From Ixodes scapularis (taxonomy: Eukaryota > Arthropoda > Arachnida > Ixodida > Ixodidae): a stretch of 64,000 nucleotides of DNA. The stretch spans positions 105,142,831 through 105,206,830 of the forward strand of contig NW_024609846.1 in the NCBI RefSeq assembly GCF_016920785.2, given 5' to 3'. Below are positions 1 through 10,693 of this stretch, one piece after another (positions within the stretch are counted from its first letter, which is position 1; each line of letters begins with the position of its first letter). The notes beneath the pieces were generated by a model. That model made no database searches. It worked only from the letters and a program-made list of their open reading frames with translations, and had not been told where the DNA came from. Both the position numbers and the translations under genes were made by a program.

Positions 1-12
1 TCAGACCATTGC

Positions 13-625
13 CGTGTATAGAGAGATTTTGGTCAATAGGAGGTGCAGGCAGAGCCAGGGCGTGCACCAGACTCGGAAAAAAGACTTGGCATGCTCTCCT
101 GACCAACCAGAAGCCAAAAAGAATCCCCTAGCGGTGGTAGCGAGAAACAGTTCTGATCGAAGGTATATGTTCGTATATGGTTTTTAATAAGCGCGTAAGA
201 GTGAAGTGTAGTGACTCTTCGTGGTTGAAAATACGGTGCACGTGATGTTTTGATCATGATCATGCAGAAAGATGTAAGAAACGAATGCGCCGCTCAACTC
301 TGTTTTGCTCGGACAGAGTGTGACTGCTCGGACGGCAGATTCCCTGCCCTCGGCGCTTGGCGTAAGGATTATGTCGATCGTTCGGCTAGTCGCACTGTTC
401 CACCATCATCTGGATGAGCGTGATTGAAAAATCACGTGTACCATAATTTCAGTCACCGAGAGCTACTCCGATGCACTTATCAGGTTTGTTTCTCGCGACC
501 ACCGCCAGGGTATTATTTCCGGCTTCTGGTTGGTCACATTTGAATTTCTGAAGACGCCCTGGAACACGCCCAGCCCGCTTTCGGCCAATGGCACCTCCTC
601 ATTTGTCTCCTATACTTCCCAACGA
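13..625. repeat. Foldback (inverted-repeat) element
   Basis: The segment around 39-155 is repeated in inverted orientation around 485-598. The arms include GGAGGTGC/GCACCTCC, and the CCAACCAGAAGCC stretch (about 92-104) has its complement near 522-534. The arms are imperfect and enclose about 330 bases. The outer GTATAG/CTATAC words suggest that the element spans roughly 13-625. No ORF in it looks like a protein family I know. It is probably a non-autonomous DNA element, but no target-site duplication is evident. Confidence 0.55.
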
Positions 626-2126
626 ATGGCCAAACTCTCTACATTTACGGCTCTGCCTCAGACCATTGCCGAAAAAGAATCTGGGACGGAAGTATGACAA
701 CTCGACGGGCTTGACGTTCGTCGGTGGTTGAAGCTAGTGTTTTCTTATGAAGAACCGAGAGCGTGACACTGTGCTTGTTCCTTACCAAATGCCTCTCCTG
801 AATCGCCCCACAAGGGATTGGCAAGCGTAATAACCGCAGTCTCACTCTAGCAACTGAGTGAGGTTAAAGGCCTTCTCTCAGAACGTTGTATCAACTTCTC
901 GTCCCAGCTGACACGTCATCGACACTCCTAGGAAAGGAAGTTCCTACGCCTCGTTTGTTTTTTTGTCGGCTCTGTTCGTTTACACGCAGATCTGGCTTCC
1001 GGCGCGGCTCAAAACTGCGCCAGAACGTATGTAAAATAGCAGACGGCGGGGTTTCACTCTCCCACCGTGACTTCCGTGGCCCACATCTTCTTTCCCCAAA
1101 GCCACCCCAAGCGCCAAAAGAAAAGGCAAGACTTCGTGCGATCCAGCAAGCGGACGCGTACATCGCGTGTCCAGGTTTGGGAGCGTGACAGGCGTCTTTC
1201 ATCTCTTCGAAGGCTCGATGTCTCGGGCGACACGGACAGCAAGCACGCACAATGGCTCGAGGCGACCAGAGGAACGCTTAGCCATTGTCAGCGCGGCGTC
1301 ATTTCGAGGGGTCAACAGAATACAGATGACCGAAAACTTCAGCAGGATGGCTCGGAAACCGACGCTACGCGTCCTCGCGATCTAGACATTTTCTCAGCCT
1401 TTCCTGTTTAGAAACGATTCGCCCCGCAAGGTGAGGTAATCCCGGCCAAAGCCTTTCTTCCAAGGGGAGGTCCAGATGTGTAATCATTTCGTACTCGGCA
1501 TTACTTTGGGGGGCGTGCCGTGGCTGGCTCGTCACGGTATTAAGAGGTTTTGTTGCGAAATCTCAAACCCCGCAGAGTACCCTCGATTATCACTATCGCA
1601 TCATTCATAATTACGCACGACTTGGCTGTACTAGGCTTTCAGAGACGGGCTATAAAGTCGCGTTGTCTTTAGTTAGGCGTATAGTTCTATTAGGAAGCCC
1701 TTAGCTGAACATACTACAAGTAATTGTCAGGAACTAGTGGATTAAATCACGAAGACTCGTCACCACAGAAAACTCGTTCACAGTTGATCTTTGTGGAACA
1801 TGCCGAAGCCTGGAGAATGAGATTTACCGGCACCATGCGGATGTCAAAGGCATTATAAATTGGCGAATTTGGCCAGGCGGTAAACGTTGTACAGATGATG
1901 GGGCGTAAATAAACGTGGACGAAGAAATGGTTGTATTTTCTTTGCGCGCACTGGCACTCTTCCTCCCTTTCAAGTGCATCCTTGAAACCTAAGCCCTTTC
2001 TGTTTGTTGTTAGCGTATAGTTTACGTCTTCACCGACACGTTCACCGCGTCCCGAAGGGTCTTGCTTGACGTTCGTTTAGTTAAACTCGAATAAAGTTTT
2101 CGTGCTACTTTCTATATGATCACAGA
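626..2126. other. No recognisable gene
   Basis: I see only short overlapping ORFs in several frames, around 890-1410, and none resembles a known family. The words TCAGACCATTGCCG at the window start recur near 658-671, so dispersed repeat sequence is likely. I see nothing else supportable here. Confidence 0.5.
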
Positions 2127-2822
2127 TATGAAGATTTGACTGGCCGGGGAACTTTGTGGGGATCCGTCCGGCCGCCCCACCCTGGAGTCCCGTCTTTCCC
2201 GCATTTCCCCCGCTCCTTCGCCCGTTCTACCCGCGCCCTGCCAGGGCCGAACATTCCTGCTCACCCGGATCCTTGGACGGGGGAGCGTCACCGTACGGTG
2301 CGTAATCCCCGCTCGTGGATCGTGCGGGGCCCGCGGCAGGGGCGCGCGAGTACACGTGGACGGGTCGTGGTGGGCACGTGATCGGTGGTGGGGCGAGGAT
2401 ATAAAAAGGGGAACGGAGACAAAGGAAGGGTCTCTCTCTGGCTGCCGTCTCTCTTGCTGCCGACTTGGGGATCAACAAGTCACGGAGACGAGCTCGGACG
2501 GCGGGGGACGCTGGCGCGGGGAGTGCGGGCACTACGTCGAGTGGAGGACTCGACAAACGGACCGGACAGCGACCCTGGACGACGACGTCCCCATGACGCG
2601 GTGTGGACGACCACCGCTGGGACTCGAAGAAGCTGCTGTGGCAGCGGACTCTCCCCCCGCCTCGCTGATGACCGTCCCCCGATCCCGAAACCCTCCCAAG
2701 GCAATGAGGGAGTGAATAAACCCTTTTGCCGAGAGCGAAGTATTGAAGTGTCATATTCATCCGGAGACAGGGTTTGTGAGAATCGGAGCTAGAAGCCCGC
2801 AACTTCGAATTGAAATTGTCCA
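2127..2822 (+). mobile_element. Probable solo LTR (borders uncertain)
   Basis: This GC-rich block looks like a long terminal repeat. It has a TATA box (2400-2406) followed about 310 bases later by an AATAAA signal (2715-2720), as in an LTR with U3, R and U5. A candidate start lies at TG near 2127 or 2137, and candidate CA ends lie near 2807 or 2821. I could not find a convincing target-site duplication, so the borders are open. The overlapping long ORFs on both strands are what GC-rich sequence produces by chance. No retroviral-type coding sequence lies beside it, so if it is an LTR it is solitary. Confidence 0.45.
2400..2406 (+). promoter_or_regulatory. TATA box of the LTR-like block
   Basis: TATAAAA lies within a GC-rich context (GAGGATATAAAAAGGGG, 2395-2411). 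It sits about 310 bases upstream of an AATAAA signal at 2715-2720. This fits an LTR promoter, but a host promoter cannot be excluded. Confidence 0.45.
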
Positions 2823-3571
2823 CTAGAGGTTCAACTGGCGGTCTATGAGACTTCCGGGAGGCAAATTGAAGCAGGCAGTAGCCAGTCTACTTTTGCGGTG
2901 CTCCTGTGCATTCCCATGCGAAAATGCGCCGGAAAATAACATGGAACACTTGTCACTTGGGTCGTACCGAATAGTATGTACCTTTATTAACATTGTAAAA
3001 GTACAATCGCTTTAGTTAGCGCACTTCTCTTCATCAATGGACGAAGTTTAACTTCGCTCTATTTCAGGCCCAAACCTCTATTCCGCAGCAGGTGTGAAAA
3101 ACAAGCGATGATTCTAAGCAGAATAACAATCGAAAGGAATATAGAGTGTGTTCAAGGCTCGCCAGCCCTTCGGTAACGCTTATATTATCACGAATGACAA
3201 TTGATGAGGCGACGGGTAACTGAAGGAAACTACATGTTTAATGGGGCAAACTTGTGCCCGAAACAAAATAGGAGAAGGCTAGCGTCACAGGCATCGAAGG
3301 CGGCGTAACAGCAGGATCGAGCGCTAGGGCGAGACTGACTCCGGCTCGCCACGCGGAGCACCTATTGTACAGGCAAGTGCTTCTGGAACAATTGGCATGT
3401 TCGGCACGTAGAACATTCTAGACTGGAATAAGTAACAGGGTTTTTGAATTAACCAGAACGCGACATTTTACAGAAATAACAAAAGCGTACCTCCGCTGCC
3501 AGGAATCGGATCGTGGCCCTTTGCGTGGGAGCGAAGCATAATAGCCGTTCGGCCACGGACGCGTTTTTTTT
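2823..3571. other. No recognisable gene
   Basis: I see no ORF of a known family, no RNA gene and no clear repeat in this stretch. It includes short AT-rich and mixed sequence only. Confidence 0.5.
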
Positions 3572-4065
3572 AATGCGAAAGCATTAACTGGTTTCATGGA
3601 GCGAGCCGACGTCATCAGCTTTGAAACCATGCAAAACGGCACCCTAACGAAACCATGCGCAAAGCTAGCCGACGGCACCTTTTACACTTCGGTCCCATTG
3701 GCTGGCGCGCGTCGACGAGGCTCCCATCGGCCGCTGCGTGTCAGTTGGTGGGCTGTCATCCGGACTGTGTTATCACACTGTTGTGTTATCAGTGATCACC
3801 GCGTTCGCTCGCCTCTTATCAGTTGTACGGCGCGTGGCAATATATACGGCGCATGGAATAAACCAAGCGGTTCGTCCTGCTGGGAAGTACGTTGCTGTCT
3901 GTTCCTTCCTCGCGCCGCAAGGCACACGACAGTTTGAACGATCGCTCAGCCGATGGCGCTGCGTGTCCGCGAGGCAGCGGCTCCACCGTTCCATGCTCAA
4001 GGTCAGCGCGCCTTACGCCGCAGATTAAAGAAGGGAGCAAAGAGCGGCGTGCGTGCTTTCGCATT
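3572..4065. mobile_element. MITE-like element with AATGCGAAAGCA ends
   Basis: AATGCGAAAGCA at 3572-3583 is matched in inverted orientation by TGCTTTCGCATT at 4054-4065. The same left-end word occurs at 48862 and 62024, so this is a dispersed family. Inside are TATATA (about 3840) and AATAAA (about 3861), only 20 bases apart. This may mean the interior derives from an LTR-like sequence. It carries no protein that I recognise. The right end sits directly against the 3' end of the minus-strand L1/Tx1-like retrotransposon. Confidence 0.5.
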
Positions 4066-4464
4066 CACAACTCATAAGAAGTGCTTAGGTGTACCTCGAG
4101 TCTTTTTTATTATTGCAATAACAAGCAACAATTCACGTGAATACCAGTTAAACATGCACCAGAAGGCTTTTTCAATGCCCGTATTTCGAGCAGTGCTTTA
4201 CATAAGCCCAGCCACTCTGGCTGAGGGTCATGTGAGGCAAAAACACTTTCAACCTGTTCTACGAGCGAAAAGAAATAGAAGCGTACTTTTGTGGCACTGA
4301 GGTTGGCATGCCGAACTACCATGCGGGACCGCCAAATTCTACAAAGCCCCAAAGGGAAAAACATGTCATATAGGCTATAGCATACAATCATCATTTATCA
4401 TTTTCAAGCAACGTATGCCAGATAGGCTAATGCAAACTCCTTCTTCAAGGTACGTTGGAGGATG

Positions 4465-4483
4465 CCCCCCCCCCCCCCCCCCC
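4465..4483. repeat. Poly(C) tract, 19 bases
   Basis: This is an uninterrupted run of C inside a decayed coding segment. On the coding (minus) strand it is a poly(G) run that replaces codons between the CWD motif and LQRTLKK of the L1/Tx1 ORF2. Confidence 0.95.
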
Positions 4484-4769
4484 GAAAATTGTATCCCAGC
4501 AGAATATGAAAACGTGCTCGATGGTCTCAGGCTGTTTGCACAACCGACATTCCACTGGCCATGGCACATCTACACCCTTTTCCTTAAGCCAAGCTTTCGT
4601 AGGTAAAATATTGAAGTGTAATTGAAAGAAAAAAGTATTTACTTAAGGGGGAATGCACATACGGTTCACCCGTTTAAGTGCATCACGGCCCTCGCGGCAA
4701 ACAACACTTCTGCACAAAGGCACTGGAAATATACTTAACAACAAGCCACGTTTTAGCGTTTGCTTGCGT

Positions 4770-4782
4770 ACCATCGACAGGT
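4770..4782. repeat. Left target-site duplication of the I-group element
   Basis: ACCATCGACAGGT here is repeated exactly at 10681-10693. The two copies flank the I-group element. Removing one copy and the element restores continuous L1/Tx1 ORF2 on the minus strand. Confidence 0.88.
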
Positions 4783-5316
4783 CCCCGCAGGGGGCATTTG
4801 TGAAAGCAGGTGTTTGGAGAGTGGCGTCTCCACGGACCCCGAGCCATGCGGGTTCGCCCGCCCACGTCTGACTGTGCGTGGCTTTCCCGTGTCTGGGGAA
4901 AAGGGCATCCTGGTGGTTGAGCCGAGCCCGGGGGAGGGTTGGACCCTTCGGGGCCCCCCGGGAGAGGCAATACACCACTTTGGCCCCCGCTTCTCATAGA
5001 CGGGAGTTCTGGTAAGGCCCGGCCAGGATGATTCAGTCTAGTCGTCACATCTTCTACTATCCTCTCCCTTCTTTCACCCTTGTCTTCTCCTTCTTTTCAC
5101 TCTTCTCATTTCCTTCTTCAACTCCTTTGGCGGCAAGGGCTAACCTTGGGTGGCAACAGACCCCTTGTCCAGACCCACACCTGGTTATAGTTCCTGGGCA
5201 GTGCTAATAGCATAACGTCTCCAGCAAAGCCCTTTTTGTTATGGTGCGTTATCTATTCCCATGTTGGGCTCCGTGGTGGGCGGCACACCACAGGTTCCAA
5301 ACAAACTTCGCCTCTT
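4783..5316 (+). promoter_or_regulatory. 5' UTR and presumed internal promoter of the I-group element
   Basis: These 534 bases between the left target duplication and the ORF1 start are GC-rich at first (to about 5035). They then become pyrimidine-rich, with repeated CTTCTCCTTC-like words (5045-5125). Non-LTR elements carry their promoter inside the transcribed 5' UTR, so this block is the expected place. I see no TATA box. The function is inferred from position. Confidence 0.55.
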
Positions 5317-6719
5317 ATGGCAACCCCCCAAACCAAAACCCCCAGTTCTGGACGTGCCGCTAAAAGGCATCGTCCCGAACGAACAGTCATAGTGAAAGAT
5401 AAAGAAGATGAAACTTTTTCAAGATTTATGGTAATCCACTCTGAGGTCCCTGACAATCCTCTCTCAAAGATGTCACCGTTCCTTGTAGCAAAAGTTCTTG
5501 ACAGTCAGATAGGTGGTGATTACAAAGCGAAGAAACTGCATTCTGGTGATCTGCTCGTTGAAGTTGCAAAAATAATCCCAGAGCACTACTCTTCTAAAAT
5601 TGACATCCCTAGGTGACGTGCCGGTAACAGTGAGCACGCACAGAACCCTCAACACCATTCGAGGGGTGATTTCAGAAGACAATCTTCTTTCTAGTAGTGA
5701 AGACGAGATCTTGGAAGGCCTGCGGGCATCTAGAGTAGTGGCGGTCAAACGCATTATGACGAGGCGTGACGGCGCAGAGGTGAAAACTAAAAACCTTATC
5801 CTGACTTTTGAACGTCACACGCTTCCTGCACTCGTCAAAGCTGGCTACCTGAATTGCAGTGTCAGACCGTACGTCCCGAACCCACAGCGATGCTTCCGTT
5901 GCCAGCGTTTTGGTCACGGGTCGCGCAGCTGTCGGGAGAGGGAGACGTGTGCAAAGTGTGCGAGCTACGACTATGTGGCCGACGTCTGTGAAGGTTCGGT
6001 TGCCTGCGCGAACTGCAAGGGTCCTCACCCTGCTTACTCTCGGTTCTGCCCGCTGTGGCAACAAGAAATGGAGATCCTTACCTTACGAGCCAAAGAGATC
6101 TAACTTATCGTACCCTGAAGCAAAACAAAGGTTTTCCTTCGTTTCGAAAGGTACCTACTCCGACGCGGTGCGCAGAGGCCCTGCACCACGTACGGAGTCC
6201 AGGGCCACTCAGTTCTTTCTTGAAGACTTAGCAGGCCCCTCTCAGGCCCCGAAACAACTTGCGGGGAAGCAGGGTGCCCCAGGTAACGCTGGGAGCACAC
6301 AGACTCCCCAGTCGATTCAGGCACGACCTCCGGCTGACCGGCAGGCTCGTGACAGTGGCTCTTCTCAAGATGGAGAGCGAGGCCGTCGTTCCAATCCCTC
6401 GGAGGCGGCCCGCCTTGTCATGGAGCAACAGGGCCCACCTGCTGCTCCATCAATGTCAAAAGACGTTGAAAGCGTGAATCTGGGAGGGTCTCGGCCTGGT
6501 ACGTCGAAGACTTCTTCGGCGGGGTCTGGCCGTGGCCGGAAACTCGTGGTCCAGGTCTCCGACCACGTCACAACTGGCAAACCTGCGTCCAAGGTTGAGG
6601 ATGCAGTGGGAGCTGTTGGCATTGCCGACTCTACAGCTCCTTCCTCGGATCAGGAGGACATGGAATGGCAAACTGCTAGATCAAAACAAAAAGGAAAAAA
6701 GCCGGTGGTTCCTCCTTAG
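5317..6719 (+). pseudogene. ORF1, gag-like zinc-knuckle protein of the I-group element (two frameshifts)
   Basis: ORF1 proteins of this group bind the element RNA and form the ribonucleoprotein particle. The start chosen is ATG at 5317 (MATPQTK). The reading frame shifts near 5595-5612 and again near 6085-6105. In each case the downstream frame continues a plausible gag sequence. Three zinc knuckles lie in the middle segment (about 5889-6050). The first is CFRCQRFGHGSRSC (C-X2-C-X4-H-X4-C). The second, CAKCASYDYVADVC, has Tyr where His is expected. The third is CANCKGPHPAYSRFC. The C-terminal third is rich in Ser, Gly, Pro and Gln and ends at TAG 6717-6719. ORF2 starts 56 bases further on. 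Confidence 0.82.
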
Positions 6720-6775
6720 TGTGTAGCACATGTAGAATTGCTTTAATTCATTTATGAAATCTTTTATCCTTTAAA

Positions 6776-9700
6776 ATGGGCCCTGTAATTCTTCAGTGGA
6801 ACTGCCGTGGCTTCTTCACTAACCTTCCAAATGTTGAGTTCCTTTTAGAAGATTATAAAGCATCTCCCTTATGCTTGCAGGAAACACACTTGAATACATC
6901 TCACACTAACTTTCTGAGACGCTACAGTGTGTTTCGTAAAGACCGCCCTAGCACATCCATTTCTTGTGGTGGCGTTGCGGTAGTACTTCCAAAACATATT
7001 CCGTGTGCAGAGGTTCCGCTTCAGACGCCACTCGAAGCTATCGCTGTTCGTTTCTTGTTGCATAAAGCCATAACTGTATGTTCAGTGTATTTTTCACCTT
7101 CTCTTTCTCTGAAGCGACAAGATCTCGACTTTCTTTTAAGCCAGCTTCCAGAGCCCTTTCTTTTACTCGGTGATTTTAACGCACATAGTACCCTCTGGGG
7201 AAGTGATCATACAGATACACGTGGAAAGATAATCGAATCCATATTATTTTCACAGTCATTATGCATTTTTAATACTGGCCATCCTGCGTATTTTAGTCCT
7301 TCATCCTTGTCATCTACATGCACCGATCTTTCCATTGGCAGTGAAAATCTGCTACCCGATTTTTCATGGACTGTTGATCAGAATCCCCATGGAAGTGACC
7401 ACTTCCCCATTATTTTAAAATGTAACGACACTCCGCAGTCTTCACCTACGTGCCATCCACGCTGGAAGTTTGAAAAAGCAGACTGGAGCCTTTTTAAGCA
7501 GTCGTCACTCCTGGCCTGTTCTCGCCTCGATCAGCTTTCGATTGGTGAGCTCAGCCATCTTTTAACATCCCATATTCTCACTGCAGCGTCACTCTCAATC
7601 CCTCGGTCATCTGGACAGCTCCCTAGACGACCGAAGCCATGGAGGAATGAGGACTGTAAAGAGAGTCGCAAACAGCAAAACAAAGCTTGGAGTGTTCTAA
7701 GACGTTATCCAACTCGGGATAACCTGATATCTTTCCGAAAAATGAAAGCTCGTGCTAGGTACATTCGTCGGAAAGCGAAACGCGAGAGCTGGCAAAAATA
7801 TGCGTCCTCTATCAATAGTAGTACTTCTTCCAATGAAGTATGGGACAGGATTCATAAATTAAATGGCTCATATCATGCTTTCACTATTCCACTTCTTTCC
7901 AGAAATTTAGAATGCCCAAGCAATCTTGAAGAGCAGGGCAACATCCTTGGCGAGCATTTTGAATTCATTTCCAGCTCGCAGCATTACTCGCCTGGTTTTC
8001 TGCAACATAAAAGGAAAGCTGAAAGTATGGTACTCAAAACATCCGGTGGTGAACGCGAAGCTTATAATGCCCCCTTTACTTTACACGAACTGAGCATAGT
8101 GCTCCAAACCTCTAAGTCATCGGCTCCTGGTCCAGATGGTATTCATTATTATATGCTTCAACATCTCCATCCTTCCACACTTGATATTGTTTTACACCTT
8201 TTTAATCGTATTTGGTTTGAGGGCTACTTTCCATTGGACTGGAGAATGGCAACAATCACACACATACTCAAGCCCGGTAAGGATCCATCCTGTGCGGCTA
8301 GTTATAGGCTTATCGCTTTGACTAGCTGCTTTGGAAAGACTCTTGAACGAATAATTAATAGAAGATTGATGTATATCCTTAAACTAAATAGACATCTAGA
8401 TGTGAACCAATGCGGCTATCGTTCGTCTCGGTCCACTCTTGACCATTTAGTACGGCTGGAGACAGTCGTGCGTGAGGCCTTCGTTCATAGACAACATTGC
8501 CTATCTGTATTTTTTGACCTCGAAAAGCCTACGATACAGCCTGGCGTTTTGGTACACTGAGGGACTTGTATGATATGGGTATCCGTGGTCGAATGCTTCA
8601 TACCATTGAGAGCTACCTCATCAGGCGCACCTTTCGTGTTCAGATAGGAACAGCTTTATCTAAAGTGTTTGTCCAGGAAAATGGCGTTCCTCAAGGAGGC
8701 GTTCTTAGTGTCACTTCGTTTATTGTCAAAATGAACTCCCTTGCATTGGCTATCCCCCCATCGGTGCAATATTCACTCTATGTAGACGACCTTCAGATCT
8801 CTGTGTCGTCTTGCAATCTGTCATTGTGTGAGCGACGAATTCAGCTAACTATCAATAAGCTATCAACCTGGGCCAATCAAAATGGGTTTAAGTTTTCCTC
8901 AGATAAAACAGTTTGTGTGGGCTTTTCTCGGAAACGCGGACTACTTCCAGAACCTGTTCTTGCACTAAACAATTCCACAGTTTCTGTGAAGCCTGAGCAC
9001 AAGTTTCTGGGTCTTACATTTGACAGAAAACTAACCTTTAGTGCCCATATTAAGAATATAAAATTAAAAGCTCACAAATCACTCAATATTCTTAAAGTCC
9101 TGTCCCACCGATCCTGGGGTTCTGACCGGACGTGCCTTTTGAGGATATATCGCTCGATAGTGCGATCACGACTGGACTATGGCAGTATTGTTTACGGTTC
9201 AGCTAGGCCTTGTCTTCTAAAAATGCTCGAGCCTATTCATCATCTTGGGTTGCGATTGGCGAGGGGTGCCTTTCGCACGTCTCCAGTGTCAAGTCTGTAT
9301 GCAGAGGCCAACGAGCTGTCTCTTGAGAAGAGAAGATTTTCACTGGGCTTTATGTATTCCCTGAGAGTCAGGTTCATCTCTGATCACCCTGCGCGAATGG
9401 CTGTGGAAGACATGCGCTCTGAAAGGGTGTTTCAAAACAAAGCCACAATTGTGCCTCCCTTCTCTTTGAGATTGAAAAGTGCCAGTGAGAACATGGGACT
9501 CGATTGGAGGCCCCCGCTAGTGCAGTCTACTGTTTCGGGAGCACCTTGGGAGCACCCTGTCATTGAGTGTGACCTTTCACTCACGCGATGCAAGAAAGCT
9601 GATACTCCTAATGGTGTGTTTCTTCAAGAATTCTTAGCACTGCAAAGTCAGTATTCCGAATATGTAAGCTTCTACACAGATGGTACAAAGAAGGAATCTG

Positions 9701-10497
9701 CTGCTGGGTGTTCCATGATTGGCCCAACAGTTCAACTTGTTAGGCGAATCAACTCCTCTGCTTCTATTTTTACAGCAGAGCTCTATGGTCTGCTTCTTAC
9801 CATAGGCTTCATATTTGATAAAAAGCTCTCTCGCTCGATCGTATACACCGACTCCCTCAGTGAATTGCATGCACTGTCTTCACTAACACCCCTCAAGCAC
9901 TTCCTGCTCCTTGAACTGCGAAATAAGATGGTTGCTGCCTCAAGACCGGGATACGAAATTGTATTTTGCTGGATTCCCAGCCACGTGCGCATTCCGGGCA
10001 ATGAGGCAGCAGATCGCGCAGCAAGTACTTGTGTAAAGCGAACAGTTGACCTCCACAGCATTCCTTATGCAGACTACAAAGGCCTTCTCAGGCGTCACGT
10101 TAAGTGCAAATGGCAGGCTGAATGGGACCAAGAAATCGGCAACAAGTTGCACATGATCAAACTTCTTTTGAGCGAATGGCAGAGTGCACGCCACCAGGAA
10201 CGCTTTTTTGTGGTTGTCCTTTGCCGACTCGGGATTGGCCACACTCATCTGACTCATGGCTACCTCCTTCGTGGGGAAGATGCCCCCACTTGTGAGCAGT
10301 GTGACAATGCCTTAAGCATTCTTCATATTCTAGTTGAATGTCCTGCTTATCATGAAGAACGGCTTTTGTATTTTTCGCAACTGTATCAAGAACAAGTCCC
10401 ACTACACCCAGCTCTGCTCTTAAGTGATGATTCTCTTGTGACACATACTAATGTTTTCAAATTTTTAGATAGTATCGGCCTTCTACACCAATTGTAG
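6776..10497 (+). pseudogene. ORF2, endonuclease-RT-RNase H polyprotein of the I-group element (one frameshift)
   Basis: ORF2 nicks the target, copies the RNA and removes it. The N-terminal endonuclease has QWNCRG (near 6797), LLGDFNAHSTLWGS (about 7166-7207) and a closing GSDHFPI (about 7391-7411). The RT has SSAPGPDGI (about 8117-8143) and motif A, FFDLEK, near 8510. A 1-base loss near 8526-8530 then causes a stop at 8558-8560. The frame resumes from 8566 with NGVPQGGVLS and the catalytic YVDD (8779-8790). RNase H follows, with FYTDG (9670-9684), AELYGL, YTDS and IPSHVRIPGNEAAD (about 9974-10015). The C-terminal CEQC...H...C motif lies near 10288-10340. All catalytic residues are present and no other stop is seen over 1,237 codons, so the copy is recent. 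Confidence 0.9.
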
Positions 10498-10680
10498 CTT
10501 TCTTAACCTACAGATCATGCCCATCACCCTTTTACCTTTTGGTACCCCATTACCATCTTTTATCTAATCACTGGCTACTAAAGCCACTTTTTTCTCTCCA
10601 AACTTTTTCCAGCATAGTCTCGTTTTTGGCGCTCTATGGCCTTGTAGCTTTTGCACCATAAACACCAAATCAACCAACCA
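10498..10680 (+). other. 3' UTR and CAAC-repeat tail of the I-group element
   Basis: A short pyrimidine-rich 3' UTR follows the ORF2 stop. It ends in ATCAACCAACCAACC (10669-10683). The last ACC is shared with the start of the right target duplication. Simple-repeat 3' tails instead of poly(A) are known for I-group elements. Confidence 0.8.
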
Positions 10681-10693
10681 ACCATCGACAGGT
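10681..10693. repeat. Right target-site duplication of the I-group element
   Basis: ACCATCGACAGGT is identical to 4770-4782. The sequence to its right (from 10694) is minus-strand L1/Tx1 ORF2, which continues into 4782 and below once the insertion is removed. Confidence 0.88.

Larger units (their letters stand above)
4112..4782 (-). pseudogene. C-terminal part of the L1/Tx1-like ORF2
   Basis: Reading the minus strand, recognisable C-terminal ORF2 sequence runs through two or three frames. One segment ends VQKCCLPRGP near 4683. A TIEHVF...CWD motif follows near 4525-4500, which is the His/Cys region found after the RT in this clade. The last part (4394-4110) includes WRSRMVVRHANLSATKV and a final PEWLGL stretch. 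A 19-base poly(C) tract (4465-4483) interrupts the CWD...LQRTLKK segment. The segment joins the rest of ORF2 across the I-element insertion through the 13-bp duplicated target. Confidence 0.72.
4783..10680 (+). mobile_element. Nearly intact I-group non-LTR retrotransposon (5.9 kb)
   Basis: It is a full-length element. It has a GC-rich 5' UTR (4783-5316) and a gag-like ORF1 (5317-6719). ORF2 (6776-10497) encodes an apurinic endonuclease, reverse transcriptase, RNase H and a C-terminal CCHC motif, and the 3' UTR ends in CAAC repeats (10671-10683). It is flanked by the 13-bp duplication ACCATCGACAGGT, which is the signature of target-primed reverse transcription and a full-length insertion. An RNase H domain and a short simple-repeat tail in place of poly(A) are typical of the I group. 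ORF1 carries two frameshifts and ORF2 one, so this copy is inactive, though apparently young. It sits in antisense orientation inside an older L1/Tx1-like element. Confidence 0.9.

Noticed and set aside
2227..2823. 198-codon minus-strand ORF and overlapping plus-strand ORFs of 119 and 135 codons
   Set aside because: They lie in a GC-rich LTR-like block, overlap in three frames and resemble no known family. Chance open frames are expected at this composition.
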